This document shows positions 18,379-26,784 of a DNA stretch of 62,054 bases, in pieces. The first letter of the stretch is position 1. The number at the start of each line of letters is the position of its first letter. The stretch lies in contig NZ_LXRG01000022.1 of assembly GCF_001651035.1 (NCBI RefSeq), positions 1 to 62,054 of the forward strand. Direction: 5' to 3'. The DNA is from Halomonas sp. ALS9. GTDB lineage: Bacteria; Pseudomonadota; Gammaproteobacteria; Pseudomonadales; Halomonadaceae. Made by a program: the position numbers and the translations under genes. The notes below the pieces were generated by a model. The model worked only from the letters and a program-made list of their open reading frames with translations, did not search any database and was not told the DNA's origin.

Positions 18379-19320
18379 TTAGGCACGAGCAGCCAGGCGT
18401 TGAGTGATCAGCGACTCTAATGTTTGTTGGTCGCTGGCGAAGCGGCGGATCCCGTCAGCTAACATCTCGTTGGCCATGGCATCTTGATTGTGCTGCCAAC
18501 GAAACGCCGCTTCTGATAGCGGTGTGGATGCTTTATGAGTGACGGATTGTGGTTGGATGCTGGGGGTGACCTCTCCCTCCAGGCTATCAAGCTGCTCTAA
18601 CAGGGCGGGAGAGATGGTCAGACGATGGCAGCCCGCCAGCGCCAAGACTTGATCGGTGGTACGAAAGCTCGCCCCCATAACCACAGTGTCGTAACGACTA
18701 GCGGCAGCCTTCTCGCAAATCCCTTTTACAAATAGCACGCCAGGATCGACTTCTGGGGTGAACTGCTTGCCTGTTGTCTTTTGGTACCAATCGCTAACGC
18801 GGCCAACGAAGGGTGAGATCAGATACACCCCCGCATCAAAGCAGGCCTGTGCCTGAGCATCGCTGAACAAGAGCGTTAAATTGCAGTTGATGCCTTCACG
18901 CTCTAGTTGCTCAGCCGCACGGATCCCTTCCCAAGTTGACGCGAGCTTAATCAAAACGCGGTTGCGGTTAATGCCCTGTTTTTCGTAGCGCTCAATCAGT
19001 TCGTAGGCCTTGCGGATGCTGGCTTGGGTATCAAAAGAGAGGTGTGCGGACACTTCTGTCGATATGCGTCCAGGAATCACGTTGGCAATTTGCTCGCCGA
19101 TGGCAACCGACAGCTGGTCAACTATCCGGCTACTCTCCTTGGGGCGTGATTCAGCAAGCACTCTATCGATCATCTCTTGATAGCGAAGGAGCTCGAAGGC
19201 TTTGAGAATCAACGAGGGGTTGGTGGTAGCGTCCTGTGGTTGATAGCGCGTTATGGCATCCAAGTCGCCCGTGTCGGCCACGACCAGTGAGTGTTCGCGT
19301 AATCCCGTTAGAAGTGACAT
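18379..19320 (-). CDS. tal: Transaldolase (TalB type)
   Basis: A class I transaldolase of 313 residues, moving a dihydroxyacetone unit between fructose-6-P and erythrose-4-P. The opening TGDLDAITRYQPQDATTNPSL is the family signature, and the Schiff-base lysine is in LIKLASTWEGI. An ATG with first base 19320 is preferred over a GTG one codon earlier; AGGA lies upstream. It is first in a tal-tkt operon and shares a 350-bp divergent control region with the RpiB-like gene, implying joint control with the C4 polyol genes. That regulatory link is inferred from position only. Confidence 0.93.
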   Translation of the reverse strand: MSLLTGLREHSLVVADTGDLDAITRYQPQDATTNPSLILKAFELLRYQEMIDRVLAESRPKESSRIVDQLSVAIGEQIANVIPGRISTEVSAHLSFDTQASIRKAYELIERYEKQGINRNRVLIKLASTWEGIRAAEQLEREGINCNLTLLFSDAQAQACFDAGVYLISPFVGRVSDWYQKTTGKQFTPEVDPGVLFVKGICEKAAASRYDTVVMGASFRTTDQVLALAGCHRLTISPALLEQLDSLEGEVTPSIQPQSVTHKASTPLSEAAFRWQHNQDAMANEMLADGIRRFASDQQTLESLITQRLAARA

Positions 19321-19670
19321 CACTCATCCTCGTTAATAATGTGCATTAAGTGATCAGATGATTAATCATTTTCATCAGTTTAGTCAAACAAGAGAACTGC
19401 TTGGATAGGTTTTAAGCCCTTAATGCAAAAATATAAGGCGCTGTGGTCATTGGTTTTTTTTCGTATATTTATATTAAAATCAATGTTTTATTAAATTTTT
19501 TTGCTTTTTTCTTCTTTTTCCCCTATCAAAAAACAGTTTGATCTTATGATCGATGTCTTTACATATGCTCGGTTGGTGATAGATTGAATAGGGTCCGACT
19601 GGCAGCTGTGTAGCGGTATTCCTCGTTGTCAGTCGTCCATGTTTCTATTTTCTGGAAAGGGAGAGCATGA
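19321..19670. promoter_or_regulatory. Divergent control region between tal-tkt and the tetrulose operon
   Basis: 350 bp without a gene and much more AT-rich than its surroundings. It holds a perfect 12-bp palindrome ATGATTAATCAT at 19358-19369, close to the tal start. It also holds an inverted pair CATTGGTTTT (19448-19457) and AAAATCAATG (19476-19485). The second half recurs at 23247-23256 in the promoter region of the dehydrogenase operon, within a 14/16 match. These are candidate operators for the SorC-type regulator encoded at 21977. Confidence 0.5.
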
Positions 19671-20144
19671 ATGTCTAATGCGACGCCTCCTCTCAGAGTC
19701 GCTATTGGCGGTGATGAAGCCGCTTACGACTTGAAAGAGATTCTCATTGGTTATATCCGAGAGTTAGGCTACGAAGTTGAAGATTTCGGCACTTTTAATG
19801 CCCAGCCGGTGCTGTACCCGGACATTGCCTTTGAGGTGGCTACGGCTATTAAGGAGGGGCGCTTCGATCGTGCTGTACTGGTTTGTGGTACGGGAATCGG
19901 AGTGGCTATTTCTGCCAATAAAGTGCCCGGGATCCGCGCTGCGCAGGCCCACGATACGTACTCAGCGGCAAAGGCGCGCACCAGTAATAATGCCCAAATT
20001 GTCGCGCTGGGGGCCCGAGTGATTGGGCCAGAGTTGGCGAAATCAATAGTGGCCACCTTTTTGGGTAGTAACTTTGCGGGTGGTAATTCCGAATTAAAAA
20101 TAGCAAAAATTGACGAATATGAGTCCCGACTGAATACTCAGTAA
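19671..20144 (+). CDS. RpiB/LacAB-family isomerase, probable D-erythrulose-4-phosphate isomerase
   Basis: A 157-residue RpiB-fold sugar-phosphate isomerase. The active-site cysteine loop VCGTGIGVAISANKVPGI and the HDTYSA and SNNAQI motifs are intact. The N-terminal motif reads GGDEAAYDLK, where classical ribose-5-P isomerase B has a DHAG sequence, so His is replaced by Glu. This fits the divergent RpiB clade used on tetrulose phosphates (DerI/EryI). The expected reaction is D-erythrulose-4-P to D-erythrose-4-P. GGGAGAG stands a few bases before the ATG. It is first in an operon with the DhaK-type kinase and the SorC regulator. Confidence 0.8.
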   Translation: MSNATPPLRVAIGGDEAAYDLKEILIGYIRELGYEVEDFGTFNAQPVLYPDIAFEVATAIKEGRFDRAVLVCGTGIGVAISANKVPGIRAAQAHDTYSAAKARTSNNAQIVALGARVIGPELAKSIVATFLGSNFAGGNSELKIAKIDEYESRLNTQ

Positions 20145-20237
20145 TCGTGGTATCGCTTATATTCGTCGACGCTGATTAATAACAACAGCATGCAAACTGT
20201 GATCACGCAGTTAGGCCTCACTCCAGAGGATATAATA

Positions 20238-21968
20238 ATGACACGCCTATTTAATGACCCTAGTGATTTTCCAGAAGAAGCCCGTTTAGGCTTAGTAGCC
20301 GCGCATCGCGATAAGTTGATGGCTGTGCCAGGAGGTGTTGTGCGCAGTACGCGCAGCCAGCCAGGCACTGTTGCGGTCGTGATTGGCGGCGGGAGCGGCC
20401 ATTACCCCACCTTTGCGGGACTGGTTGGGCAGGGCTTGGCCCATGGGGCGGTCATGGGGAATCTGTTTTGTTCGCCCTCTGCGCAACAAGTCTACTCCGT
20501 CGCCAAAGCCGCTAACAACGGTGGTGGCGTGCTGCTCTCTTTTGGTAATTATGCCGGGGATGTTCTGCACTTTGGCGAGGCGCGCGAGCGTTTGATCGCG
20601 GACGGTATTGCTTGTGAAATCGTGTTGGTCACTGATGATGTCGCCAGTGCGCCCTTGGCGGAGATTGATAAGCGCCGGGGCATCGCCGGTGATTTAACCG
20701 TTTTCAAAGCTGCTGCCGCTGCCGCAGAGAATGGCTTATCACTGGAAGAAGTCGTTCAAGTGGCGAAAGAAGCCAATCGCTGCACGCGCTCTTTTGGGGT
20801 GGCGTTCGAAGGATGTACGTTACCGGGCGCAGCCGATTCGCTCTTTCATGTGCCCGAAGGCAGGATGGCCATAGGGTTGGGGATTCACGGTGAACCGGGC
20901 ATTAGCGAGACGGATATCCCTTCCGCAGATGGCTTGGCAGAGATCCTCGTTACCCGATTATTGGAAGAAGTGCCAGAAGGTATCAATCTTAAAGGGGCTC
21001 GGGTGGCGCCGATACTCAATGGTTTGGGTACCGTTAAGTATGAAGAGCTGTTCGTTATTTATCGCAAGGTTGACGAATTGCTGCAGGAGGCTGGGGTTAC
21101 CATCATAGAGCCGGATGTGGGCGAGCTGGTGACCAGTCTTGATATGGCCGGGGTTTCACTGACGCTATTCTGGCTTGATAAACACATGGAGCCGTTGTGG
21201 ATCGCTGCGGCGGATGCGCCGGGCTATCGAAAAGGCAGTGTGACGCCAGCACAGGCGCTGGATCCGGCCGAAGTCGAGGTGGTAACTCAAGATGAGATTC
21301 CCGAGGCTAGCGATGCCTCGCGGCAATTAGCGCTCGGCGTTGTCGAGGCGCTCGAAGTACTGGCAAATACAGTCAATGCAAACTGCGAGATGCTGGGCCA
21401 GATTGATGCGGTGGCTGGCGATGGTGATCACGGCATTGGCATGCAGCGGGGCAGCAAGGCTGCTCTTGAGGCGGCCAAAGAGGCTTGCGATAGAAGTGCG
21501 GGCGCGGAGACCGTGCTGCAGTGGGCTGGGCAGCGCTGGTCAGATAAAGCGGGCGGCACCTCTGGCGCTATCTGGCGGGTTATCTTAAAAGCGATGGGGG
21601 AATCACTTGGCAATCAGAAGCCGCTTTCAGGGCAGCGACTTGCTGCTGGTGTAGTCAACGCCCGCCAGCAAGTGATGGCATTCGGGAAGGCTGAATTGGG
21701 TGATAAAACGCTTGTCGATGTGCTGGTGCCTTTTGCTGATGCCCTATCTTTGCAGGCTGAGAAAGGCCAGGGAGCTGTGGCTTGCTGGGAGTCGGCCGCA
21801 CCCATAGCGAGTGAGGCGGCTGAGGCTACCAGGCAGTTAATTCCCCGAGTGGGCCGCGCACGCCCATTGGCTGAGAAAAGCGTGGGTACACCCGATGCTG
21901 GGTCGGTTTCATTGGCACTGATTGTTCAGGCGCTGATTCCTGTGTTGAAAAAGTGTCAAGCAAGCTGA
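20238..21968 (+). CDS. DhaK-DhaL fused kinase, probable D-erythrulose 4-kinase
   Basis: An ATP-dependent ketotriose/ketotetrose kinase of 576 residues. The DhaK domain (about 1-330) has the substrate loop GGGSGHYPTF and the histidine that binds the ketose as a hemiaminal in GIHGEPG. The DhaL domain (about 375-575) has the metal/ATP motif DAVAGDGDHGIGM, so ATP rather than PEP is the donor. The start ATG at 20238 has GAGG 8 nt upstream; an upstream open frame to 20190 lacks a ribosome site. Beside an RpiB-type isomerase and a polyol dehydrogenase it most likely phosphorylates D-erythrulose (DerK-like). Dihydroxyacetone as substrate cannot be excluded. Confidence 0.82.
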   Translation: MTRLFNDPSDFPEEARLGLVAAHRDKLMAVPGGVVRSTRSQPGTVAVVIGGGSGHYPTFAGLVGQGLAHGAVMGNLFCSPSAQQVYSVAKAANNGGGVLLSFGNYAGDVLHFGEARERLIADGIACEIVLVTDDVASAPLAEIDKRRGIAGDLTVFKAAAAAAENGLSLEEVVQVAKEANRCTRSFGVAFEGCTLPGAADSLFHVPEGRMAIGLGIHGEPGISETDIPSADGLAEILVTRLLEEVPEGINLKGARVAPILNGLGTVKYEELFVIYRKVDELLQEAGVTIIEPDVGELVTSLDMAGVSLTLFWLDKHMEPLWIAAADAPGYRKGSVTPAQALDPAEVEVVTQDEIPEASDASRQLALGVVEALEVLANTVNANCEMLGQIDAVAGDGDHGIGMQRGSKAALEAAKEACDRSAGAETVLQWAGQRWSDKAGGTSGAIWRVILKAMGESLGNQKPLSGQRLAAGVVNARQQVMAFGKAELGDKTLVDVLVPFADALSLQAEKGQGAVACWESAAPIASEAAEATRQLIPRVGRARPLAEKSVGTPDAGSVSLALIVQALIPVLKKCQAS

Positions 21969-21976
21969 CATGATAC

Positions 21977-22987
21977 ATGCCCTTCAACAACTCCTGGATG
22001 CCGAGGATGAATGGTCAAGACGCTGCAGATATAGACTTAATGACAGAGATTTCAACGCTCTACTATGTGCAGGGGGAGACGCAGGAAGCGATTGCTAATA
22101 GGCTCGGGCATTCGCGTGTGCGCATAGGGCGGCTGCTCAAGCGTGCCCAGGCAGAAGGGATAGTGGATGTTCGCGTGCGCCTGCATCCCGCCGTTAGTAT
22201 CGAGATTGAGCAGGAGCTCAAACGGCGCTTTGGCCTGAAGCGAGCATTGATTGCTTTGGATAATGCCGACCCCGATGTGCAGCGCTCGTCGGTCGCGAGT
22301 CTAGTGGCCGACCATCTGTCGCGTAGTTTGACCGATGGCCAGATCGTGGCCGTTGGCATGGGGCGTAACGTCGCCGCAGTGGCGGATAATGTTTTTCTCT
22401 CCGAGTCGTTAAAGGTTTCATTTGTGTGCGCCATTGGCGGCTCGCTGCGCGCAGGCGAACATATGAATCCCGATCATATTTGTCGACGTTTGGCGAGTCG
22501 GTTTGGCGGTGATAGTGAGACGCTTTATGCCCCCGCGCTGGTACAGAACGGCGAGCTTAGGGATGCGCTGTATGAAAATTCCACCGTGCGCCAGACGCTG
22601 GATCGTGCTCGACGCGCAGATACCGCTTTGATTGGTGTCGGTGACGTGAGTGAGGACAGTAATATGGTGCGTATGGGGTGGTTTTCCGCCCAGGAGATTG
22701 CTGAAGCGCGGCTTTCTGGGACAGTGGGCGATATGATGGGCTACGACTTTATCGATATCCATGGGCAGCCTTCTGCGTCGCAGATGCAGGGGCGAGTGGT
22801 CGGGCTCAATATCCAGGATCTCACCCGTATTCCAGACGTTATCGCTATCGCCAGTGAGAATACTAAAGCGGTCGGTATACTGGGTGCGCTGCGTACCGGG
22901 GTCATCGATACGCTGGCCACTAGCGTCACAAATGCCCACACCATTCTGCGTCTTGATGAGGCGACTCAAGGAGAGGCGCGTGCTTAA
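21977..22987 (+). CDS. SorC family sugar-responsive regulator (EryD-like)
   Basis: An N-terminal helix-turn-helix (about residues 20-65: ISTLYYVQGETQEAIANRLG then HSRVRIGRLLKRA) precedes a sugar-phosphate/sugar-binding SorC domain (about 70-330). This is the architecture of EryD, the erythritol-responsive repressor of Brucella. It follows the kinase gene by 8 bp, so it is the last gene of the isomerase-kinase operon and probably controls that operon, the tal-tkt pair and the dehydrogenase-ABC operon. The start is uncertain; ATGs at 21998 and 22007 are also possible. Confidence 0.85.
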   Translation: MPFNNSWMPRMNGQDAADIDLMTEISTLYYVQGETQEAIANRLGHSRVRIGRLLKRAQAEGIVDVRVRLHPAVSIEIEQELKRRFGLKRALIALDNADPDVQRSSVASLVADHLSRSLTDGQIVAVGMGRNVAAVADNVFLSESLKVSFVCAIGGSLRAGEHMNPDHICRRLASRFGGDSETLYAPALVQNGELRDALYENSTVRQTLDRARRADTALIGVGDVSEDSNMVRMGWFSAQEIAEARLSGTVGDMMGYDFIDIHGQPSASQMQGRVVGLNIQDLTRIPDVIAIASENTKAVGILGALRTGVIDTLATSVTNAHTILRLDEATQGEARA

Positions 22988-23021
22988 TTTGTATCCAAGC
23001 TTCGCTGCCTTTTAAGGACCC

Positions 23022-23040
23022 TTGGGCGCATTGCGCCCAA
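23022..23040 (+). terminator. Hairpin after the SorC gene
   Basis: A perfect 8-bp stem TTGGGCGC/GCGCCCAA with a 3-nt loop, 35 bp after the stop. There is no T-tract, so it may only stabilise the mRNA 3' end rather than terminate. Confidence 0.45.
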
Positions 23041-23177
23041 TCGCTCCCAGCCGCCCCCTGCCATGCTCCTTGAGGTGTGCGCGCCTTTTGGCATGCCTGG
23101 CTTGCCCCCTCCTCTTGCTACGATGCCAGTAACGACTGTCTGGAAAATGTACATTTGAACGATGTAAGAACATATAG

Positions 23178-23211
23178 CATGGCTTAAAGAATCATTGCTA
23201 CATGGCTTAAA
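23178..23211. repeat. Paired direct repeats CATGGCTTAAA
   Basis: Two exact 11-bp copies, at 23178-23188 and 23201-23211, with starts 23 bp apart, about two helical turns. This spacing puts both copies on the same DNA face, as expected for a regulator site; the binding protein is unknown. Confidence 0.55.
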
Positions 23212-23304
23212 TAACAAATAGTTTCCATTTTTTAAATTTAAATATAAAAATCAATGAATTGAATTATTGGCCTAAAGTATAAGATCAGAAAATTCCATTA
23301 TGGA

Positions 23305-23334
23305 TTGACTGGGCTACGCTTAAGGCAGTTAATT
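23305..23334 (+). promoter_or_regulatory. Candidate promoter of the dehydrogenase-ABC operon
   Basis: TTGACT (23305-23310), an 18-bp spacer and TTAATT (23329-23334), about 75 bp before the ATG. The -10 element is only moderate. Confidence 0.45.
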
Positions 23335-23409
23335 CATATGTACACAATAAGATCTTTTGTAATGCGAGCATCGCTAGCTAGGCACTACAAGACACATTAG
23401 GAGTGAATA

Positions 23410-24513
23410 ATGCATAACGCCGATAACAACAATCAAGCCGAACTGCCATTGACCATGCAAGCCGTCGTTGCCTACGCGCCTGGTGATTATCGCCTTGAAG
23501 AGGTGGACGTGCCTAAGGCGGGAGAAGGTGAAGTTCTGATTAAGGTCGAAGCATGCGGAATCTGCGCAGGCGATCTCAAAGCCTATGAAGGCGCCCCTAG
23601 TTTCTGGGGAGATGAAACCCAGCCTGCTTATATCAAAGCACCGATGATTCCAGGTCATGAGTTTATTGGTCACGTGATGGCCTTAGGGGAAGGCGTTAAA
23701 AACCTGGAGATCGGTGACCGCGTTATCTCTGAGCAAATTGTGCCTTGTTGGGAGTGTCGCTTCTGTAAACGTGGGCAGTACTGGATGTGCGAAAAGCACG
23801 ATGTCTACGGGTTTCAGCATAACGTGAATGGCGGGATGGCCGAATATATGGTCTTTCCCAAAGAAGCCATTAATCACAAGTTGCCCGACGAGATTCCGAT
23901 GGAAAAAGCGGTTCTTATTGAACCCTATGCCTGTTCATTGCATGCCGTTAAACGTGCACAGATTGAACTGGGGGATGTGGTTGTACTCTCCGGTGCGGGA
24001 ACCTTAGGGCTAGGGATGATAGGCGCGATCAAAAAGTCCGGCCCTGCCAAGCTGGTCGTGCTGGATCTCAATAACAAGCGCTTAGAACTTGCCAAACAGT
24101 TTGGTGCCGACATTGTCCTGAACCCTGCGGAAGTCGATGTTGTTGACTACGTGAAAAGTATAACGGAAGGCTATGGCTGCGATATCTATATTGAGGCCAC
24201 CGGCGCCGTTAAGTCGGTAGAGCAAGGCCTTTATATGATTCGTAAACTGGGCCGTTTTGTCGAGTTCAGCGTATTCAAAGAGCCTGTTACGGTTGATTGG
24301 AGCATTATTAGCGATCGTAAAGAGCTCGATATCCTGGGGGCGCATCTAGGCCCTTATTGCTACCCACTTGTTATCGAAGGCATCGGTAATGGTGATTTTC
24401 CAACGGACAATGTAGTGACTCACAAGCTGCCATTGGCAGAATTCCATCAAGGGCTAGATTTAATGCGTAATGACCCTGACGCGTTAAAGGTTGTGTTAAT
24501 ACCTGGTTCGTAG
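23410..24513 (+). CDS. Zinc-dependent polyol dehydrogenase, probable erythritol/threitol dehydrogenase
   Basis: A 367-residue medium-chain dehydrogenase. The catalytic zinc ligands are Cys in EACGICAGD, the His-Glu pair in PGHEFIGHV and a later Glu. The structural zinc cluster is the four-cysteine lobe around CWECRFCKRGQYWMC. The Rossmann motif is SGAGTLGLGMIG and an Asp at the end of beta-2 (VVLDLNN) favours NAD+. The overall pattern resembles the erythritol/L-threitol dehydrogenases (EltD). With the downstream sugar importer and the kinase/isomerase upstream, oxidation of erythritol to D-erythrulose is the most economical reading. Sorbitol- or xylitol-type activity is the alternative. Confidence 0.78.
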   Translation: MHNADNNNQAELPLTMQAVVAYAPGDYRLEEVDVPKAGEGEVLIKVEACGICAGDLKAYEGAPSFWGDETQPAYIKAPMIPGHEFIGHVMALGEGVKNLEIGDRVISEQIVPCWECRFCKRGQYWMCEKHDVYGFQHNVNGGMAEYMVFPKEAINHKLPDEIPMEKAVLIEPYACSLHAVKRAQIELGDVVVLSGAGTLGLGMIGAIKKSGPAKLVVLDLNNKRLELAKQFGADIVLNPAEVDVVDYVKSITEGYGCDIYIEATGAVKSVEQGLYMIRKLGRFVEFSVFKEPVTVDWSIISDRKELDILGAHLGPYCYPLVIEGIGNGDFPTDNVVTHKLPLAEFHQGLDLMRNDPDALKVVLIPGS

Positions 24514-24563
24514 GGAATAGCCGAAGCTTTTTATTTATAACTACAATGATAACCGGAGTGATT

Positions 24564-25208
24564 ATGTCGGCGACATTAAATTCGGTGCTCGGTGATAAGC
24601 GTATAAAAGTCTATGTAGCAGCGGCTTGTGGTTTAGTGCTAGTTGCACTCATGGCGTTTGATACCAAAGTCATTAGCCTTACTGAACTTGAGAGTGAGGT
24701 AGGGTTTTCACCCCAGCAATTTGCTCAGGACACATTTCCCGAGATCCAGGCATATGTCGAGAATAACGCCGTAGAGGCAGCGGTATTAGCGCCAGAAGTG
24801 CTTCAAGATGCCGGCGCGGCAGGTGAGAAATACGGTGTCGCTGCTGGCATTGGTCATATCGTGCCAGTCTCTTTCTCAGGTGTTGTTGTAGAAGGGCGAG
24901 GGGGTGTTTACACCCTAGATGTTGCCGATGTGCCTTCAGATATCGTTATTCGCCTGCAAACGGGTCCAGCCATTAATGGCACTACGCTAAGAGATACAAC
25001 CGGCAGTATCCAATTTGGTGACTTCACCAATCAGATCGAATACCAAGACGTTGGCGCAGCACTTAATGACGAAATGAAGCGTCAAGTGCTTGCCGATATT
25101 TCCGGACAGGATTTAGCCGGGAAAACGCTAGAAGTCGTCGGCTCCTTCACCATGATAAATCCCAAAAACTGGCTAATTACTCCCGTGAGTATGGCGATCA
25201 TTGAGTGA
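24564..25208 (+). CDS. DUF2291 family membrane-anchored periplasmic protein
   Basis: About 214 residues with one N-terminal hydrophobic anchor (about residues 15-33) and a periplasmic domain rich in beta-strand pattern. The family (DUF2291) is known almost only from operons encoding ribose-type ABC importers, which is exactly the case here, so an accessory role in periplasmic sugar uptake is likely, though no mechanism is known. The ATG at 24564 has GGAG 6 nt upstream; an earlier ATG at 24546 lacks one. No lipobox cysteine is obvious, unlike the lipoprotein label often given to this family. Confidence 0.75.
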   Translation: MSATLNSVLGDKRIKVYVAAACGLVLVALMAFDTKVISLTELESEVGFSPQQFAQDTFPEIQAYVENNAVEAAVLAPEVLQDAGAAGEKYGVAAGIGHIVPVSFSGVVVEGRGGVYTLDVADVPSDIVIRLQTGPAINGTTLRDTTGSIQFGDFTNQIEYQDVGAALNDEMKRQVLADISGQDLAGKTLEVVGSFTMINPKNWLITPVSMAIIE

Positions 25209-25217
25209 GGGGCGACT

Positions 25218-26759
25218 ATGAGTATCGATAGATCAACAGGGGAAGTGGCGCCGGTGATTCTTTCTGCCCGCAATATCGAAAAACGTTTCGGTGCCGTGCA
25301 AGCCCTTAAAGAGGTGAACTTCGATATATATCGAGGTCAAGTGACAACACTCTTTGGTGAAAATGGAGCGGGTAAATCCACGCTGATGAAAATCCTGTCT
25401 GGCGTCATTACCCAGACGGCTGGCGAGATTGTGTTGGAAGGCGAGAATGTTAGCTTTTCTTCACCGTCGGATGCCGAAGCGATGGGGATTACCATTATTC
25501 ATCAGGAGTTGAGCTTGGCCCCTAACCTGAACGTGCGCGACAACATTTTTATGGGCCGTGAACTGACTAAAGGGAGGGGCAGCGTCGATTATAAAGAGGA
25601 AGCGCGTCAGGCGGAATTATTAATGGAGGAGCTTGGCGAACCGATCCATCCTCTCACCCTAGTCGAAGATCTACGTGTGGGGCAGCAGCAAATCGTTGAA
25701 ATCGCTAGAGCGTTGTCCAAGAACTCACGCATTTTGATTATGGATGAACCGACCTCCGCATTGAGTGCCACGGAGGTCGAGACGCTATTCAGTGTCGTCG
25801 AGGATCTCAAAAACAAGGGTGTGTCGATCGTTTATATTTCTCACCATTTGGAGGAGGCGCTACAGATTACCGATCATGCCGTTGTTCTACGTGATGGCGT
25901 TATGACGGCTTATGCCCCGCGTTGCGACATCGATCTGCAGTGGATTGTTAGGCACATGGTGGGGGAGAGCTTCGATCTAGGTTCACCGCCAACAGGGTAT
26001 GAGCAGGGCGCCACCGCGCTCTCTATTCAGAACCTTTATGTAAGCGACGATAAAGTGGCAGGTCGTTATGTGGTTGAGAACCTTTCGCTGGATGTGCGCG
26101 CAGGTGAGATTGTTTGCATTTATGGGCTGATGGGGGCTGGCAGAACTGAGTTATTGGAGTGTGTGGCAGGGCGAACCCGGCAATCCAAGGGAGATATCCT
26201 GCTCAATTCAACTGGTGTATCGCATTACAACATTGCCAAGCGAATCGAGAGAGGGTTGGTGTTAGTCCCTGAGGATCGCCAGCGCGATGGATTGGTGCCC
26301 ACCCTGTCAGTCGGTAGAAATCTGTCGCTGGCCAGTATCCAGGCGTTTACCCGCAAGGGGCTTACTTCATCCCGCCTGGAGGCAGAAATGATTAGTTCAG
26401 CTATTGGCAATGTGCATATCAAAACAGACGGTGGCGAGGCTAGCATTGGTTCATTGTCTGGCGGTAACCAGCAGAAGGTGGTGATCGGTAAAATGTTGGC
26501 GACTAATCCCGACGTCATCATGCTCGATGAGCCGAGCCGTGGCATTGATGTGGGTGCCAAGGCCGAAGTGTTCAAGTTGTTAAGCCAAGGGGCTCGGCGG
26601 GGGTTAGCAGTTGTCTTTACCACGTCTGAAGTAAGCGAGTGCTTAAGTATTCCGCACAGAGTGGTGGTGATGAGCAAGGGGCGGATTTCTGCTGAATTCA
26701 AACCGGGTGTTACGAAAGATGAAATTATGGCTGCTTCGGGCGAATCAGTTGCTGCGTGA
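25218..26759 (+). CDS. Sugar ABC transporter, duplicated ATP-binding protein (RbsA/EryE type)
   Basis: A 513-residue protein with two tandem ATPase domains, energising import of a sugar or polyol. Domain 1 has Walker A GENGAGKST, a degenerate signature RVGQQQIVEIARAL and Walker B LIMDEPTSAL. Domain 2 has a degenerate Walker A (GLMGAGRTE), signature LSGGNQQKV and Walker B IMLDEPSRGID. One canonical and one degenerate site is normal for this carbohydrate-uptake-2 class. The gene lies 9 bp after the DUF2291 gene with GAGGGG before the ATG, and is followed by permease and binding protein genes. Confidence 0.93.
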   Translation: MSIDRSTGEVAPVILSARNIEKRFGAVQALKEVNFDIYRGQVTTLFGENGAGKSTLMKILSGVITQTAGEIVLEGENVSFSSPSDAEAMGITIIHQELSLAPNLNVRDNIFMGRELTKGRGSVDYKEEARQAELLMEELGEPIHPLTLVEDLRVGQQQIVEIARALSKNSRILIMDEPTSALSATEVETLFSVVEDLKNKGVSIVYISHHLEEALQITDHAVVLRDGVMTAYAPRCDIDLQWIVRHMVGESFDLGSPPTGYEQGATALSIQNLYVSDDKVAGRYVVENLSLDVRAGEIVCIYGLMGAGRTELLECVAGRTRQSKGDILLNSTGVSHYNIAKRIERGLVLVPEDRQRDGLVPTLSVGRNLSLASIQAFTRKGLTSSRLEAEMISSAIGNVHIKTDGGEASIGSLSGGNQQKVVIGKMLATNPDVIMLDEPSRGIDVGAKAEVFKLLSQGARRGLAVVFTTSEVSECLSIPHRVVVMSKGRISAEFKPGVTKDEIMAASGESVAA

Positions 26760-26784
26760 TTATTCAATTGGATAGGTAATGACC

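Larger units (their letters stand above)
22988..23409. promoter_or_regulatory. Control region of the polyol dehydrogenase-ABC operon
   Basis: 422 bp without a gene. It opens with a perfect hairpin (below), continues through a GC-rich stretch and turns AT-rich from about 23150. It contains paired direct repeats at 23178 and 23201, the AAAATCAATG motif shared with the tal/isomerase region (23247-23256), and a candidate promoter at 23305-23334. A ribosome site GGAG precedes the ATG at 23410. Confidence 0.5.

Noticed and set aside
20238..21968. Annotation as glycerol/dihydroxyacetone catabolism kinase
   Set aside because: No glycerol dehydrogenase or glycerol uptake gene is near; the RpiB-like isomerase, EryD-type regulator and polyol dehydrogenase fit C4 substrates better.
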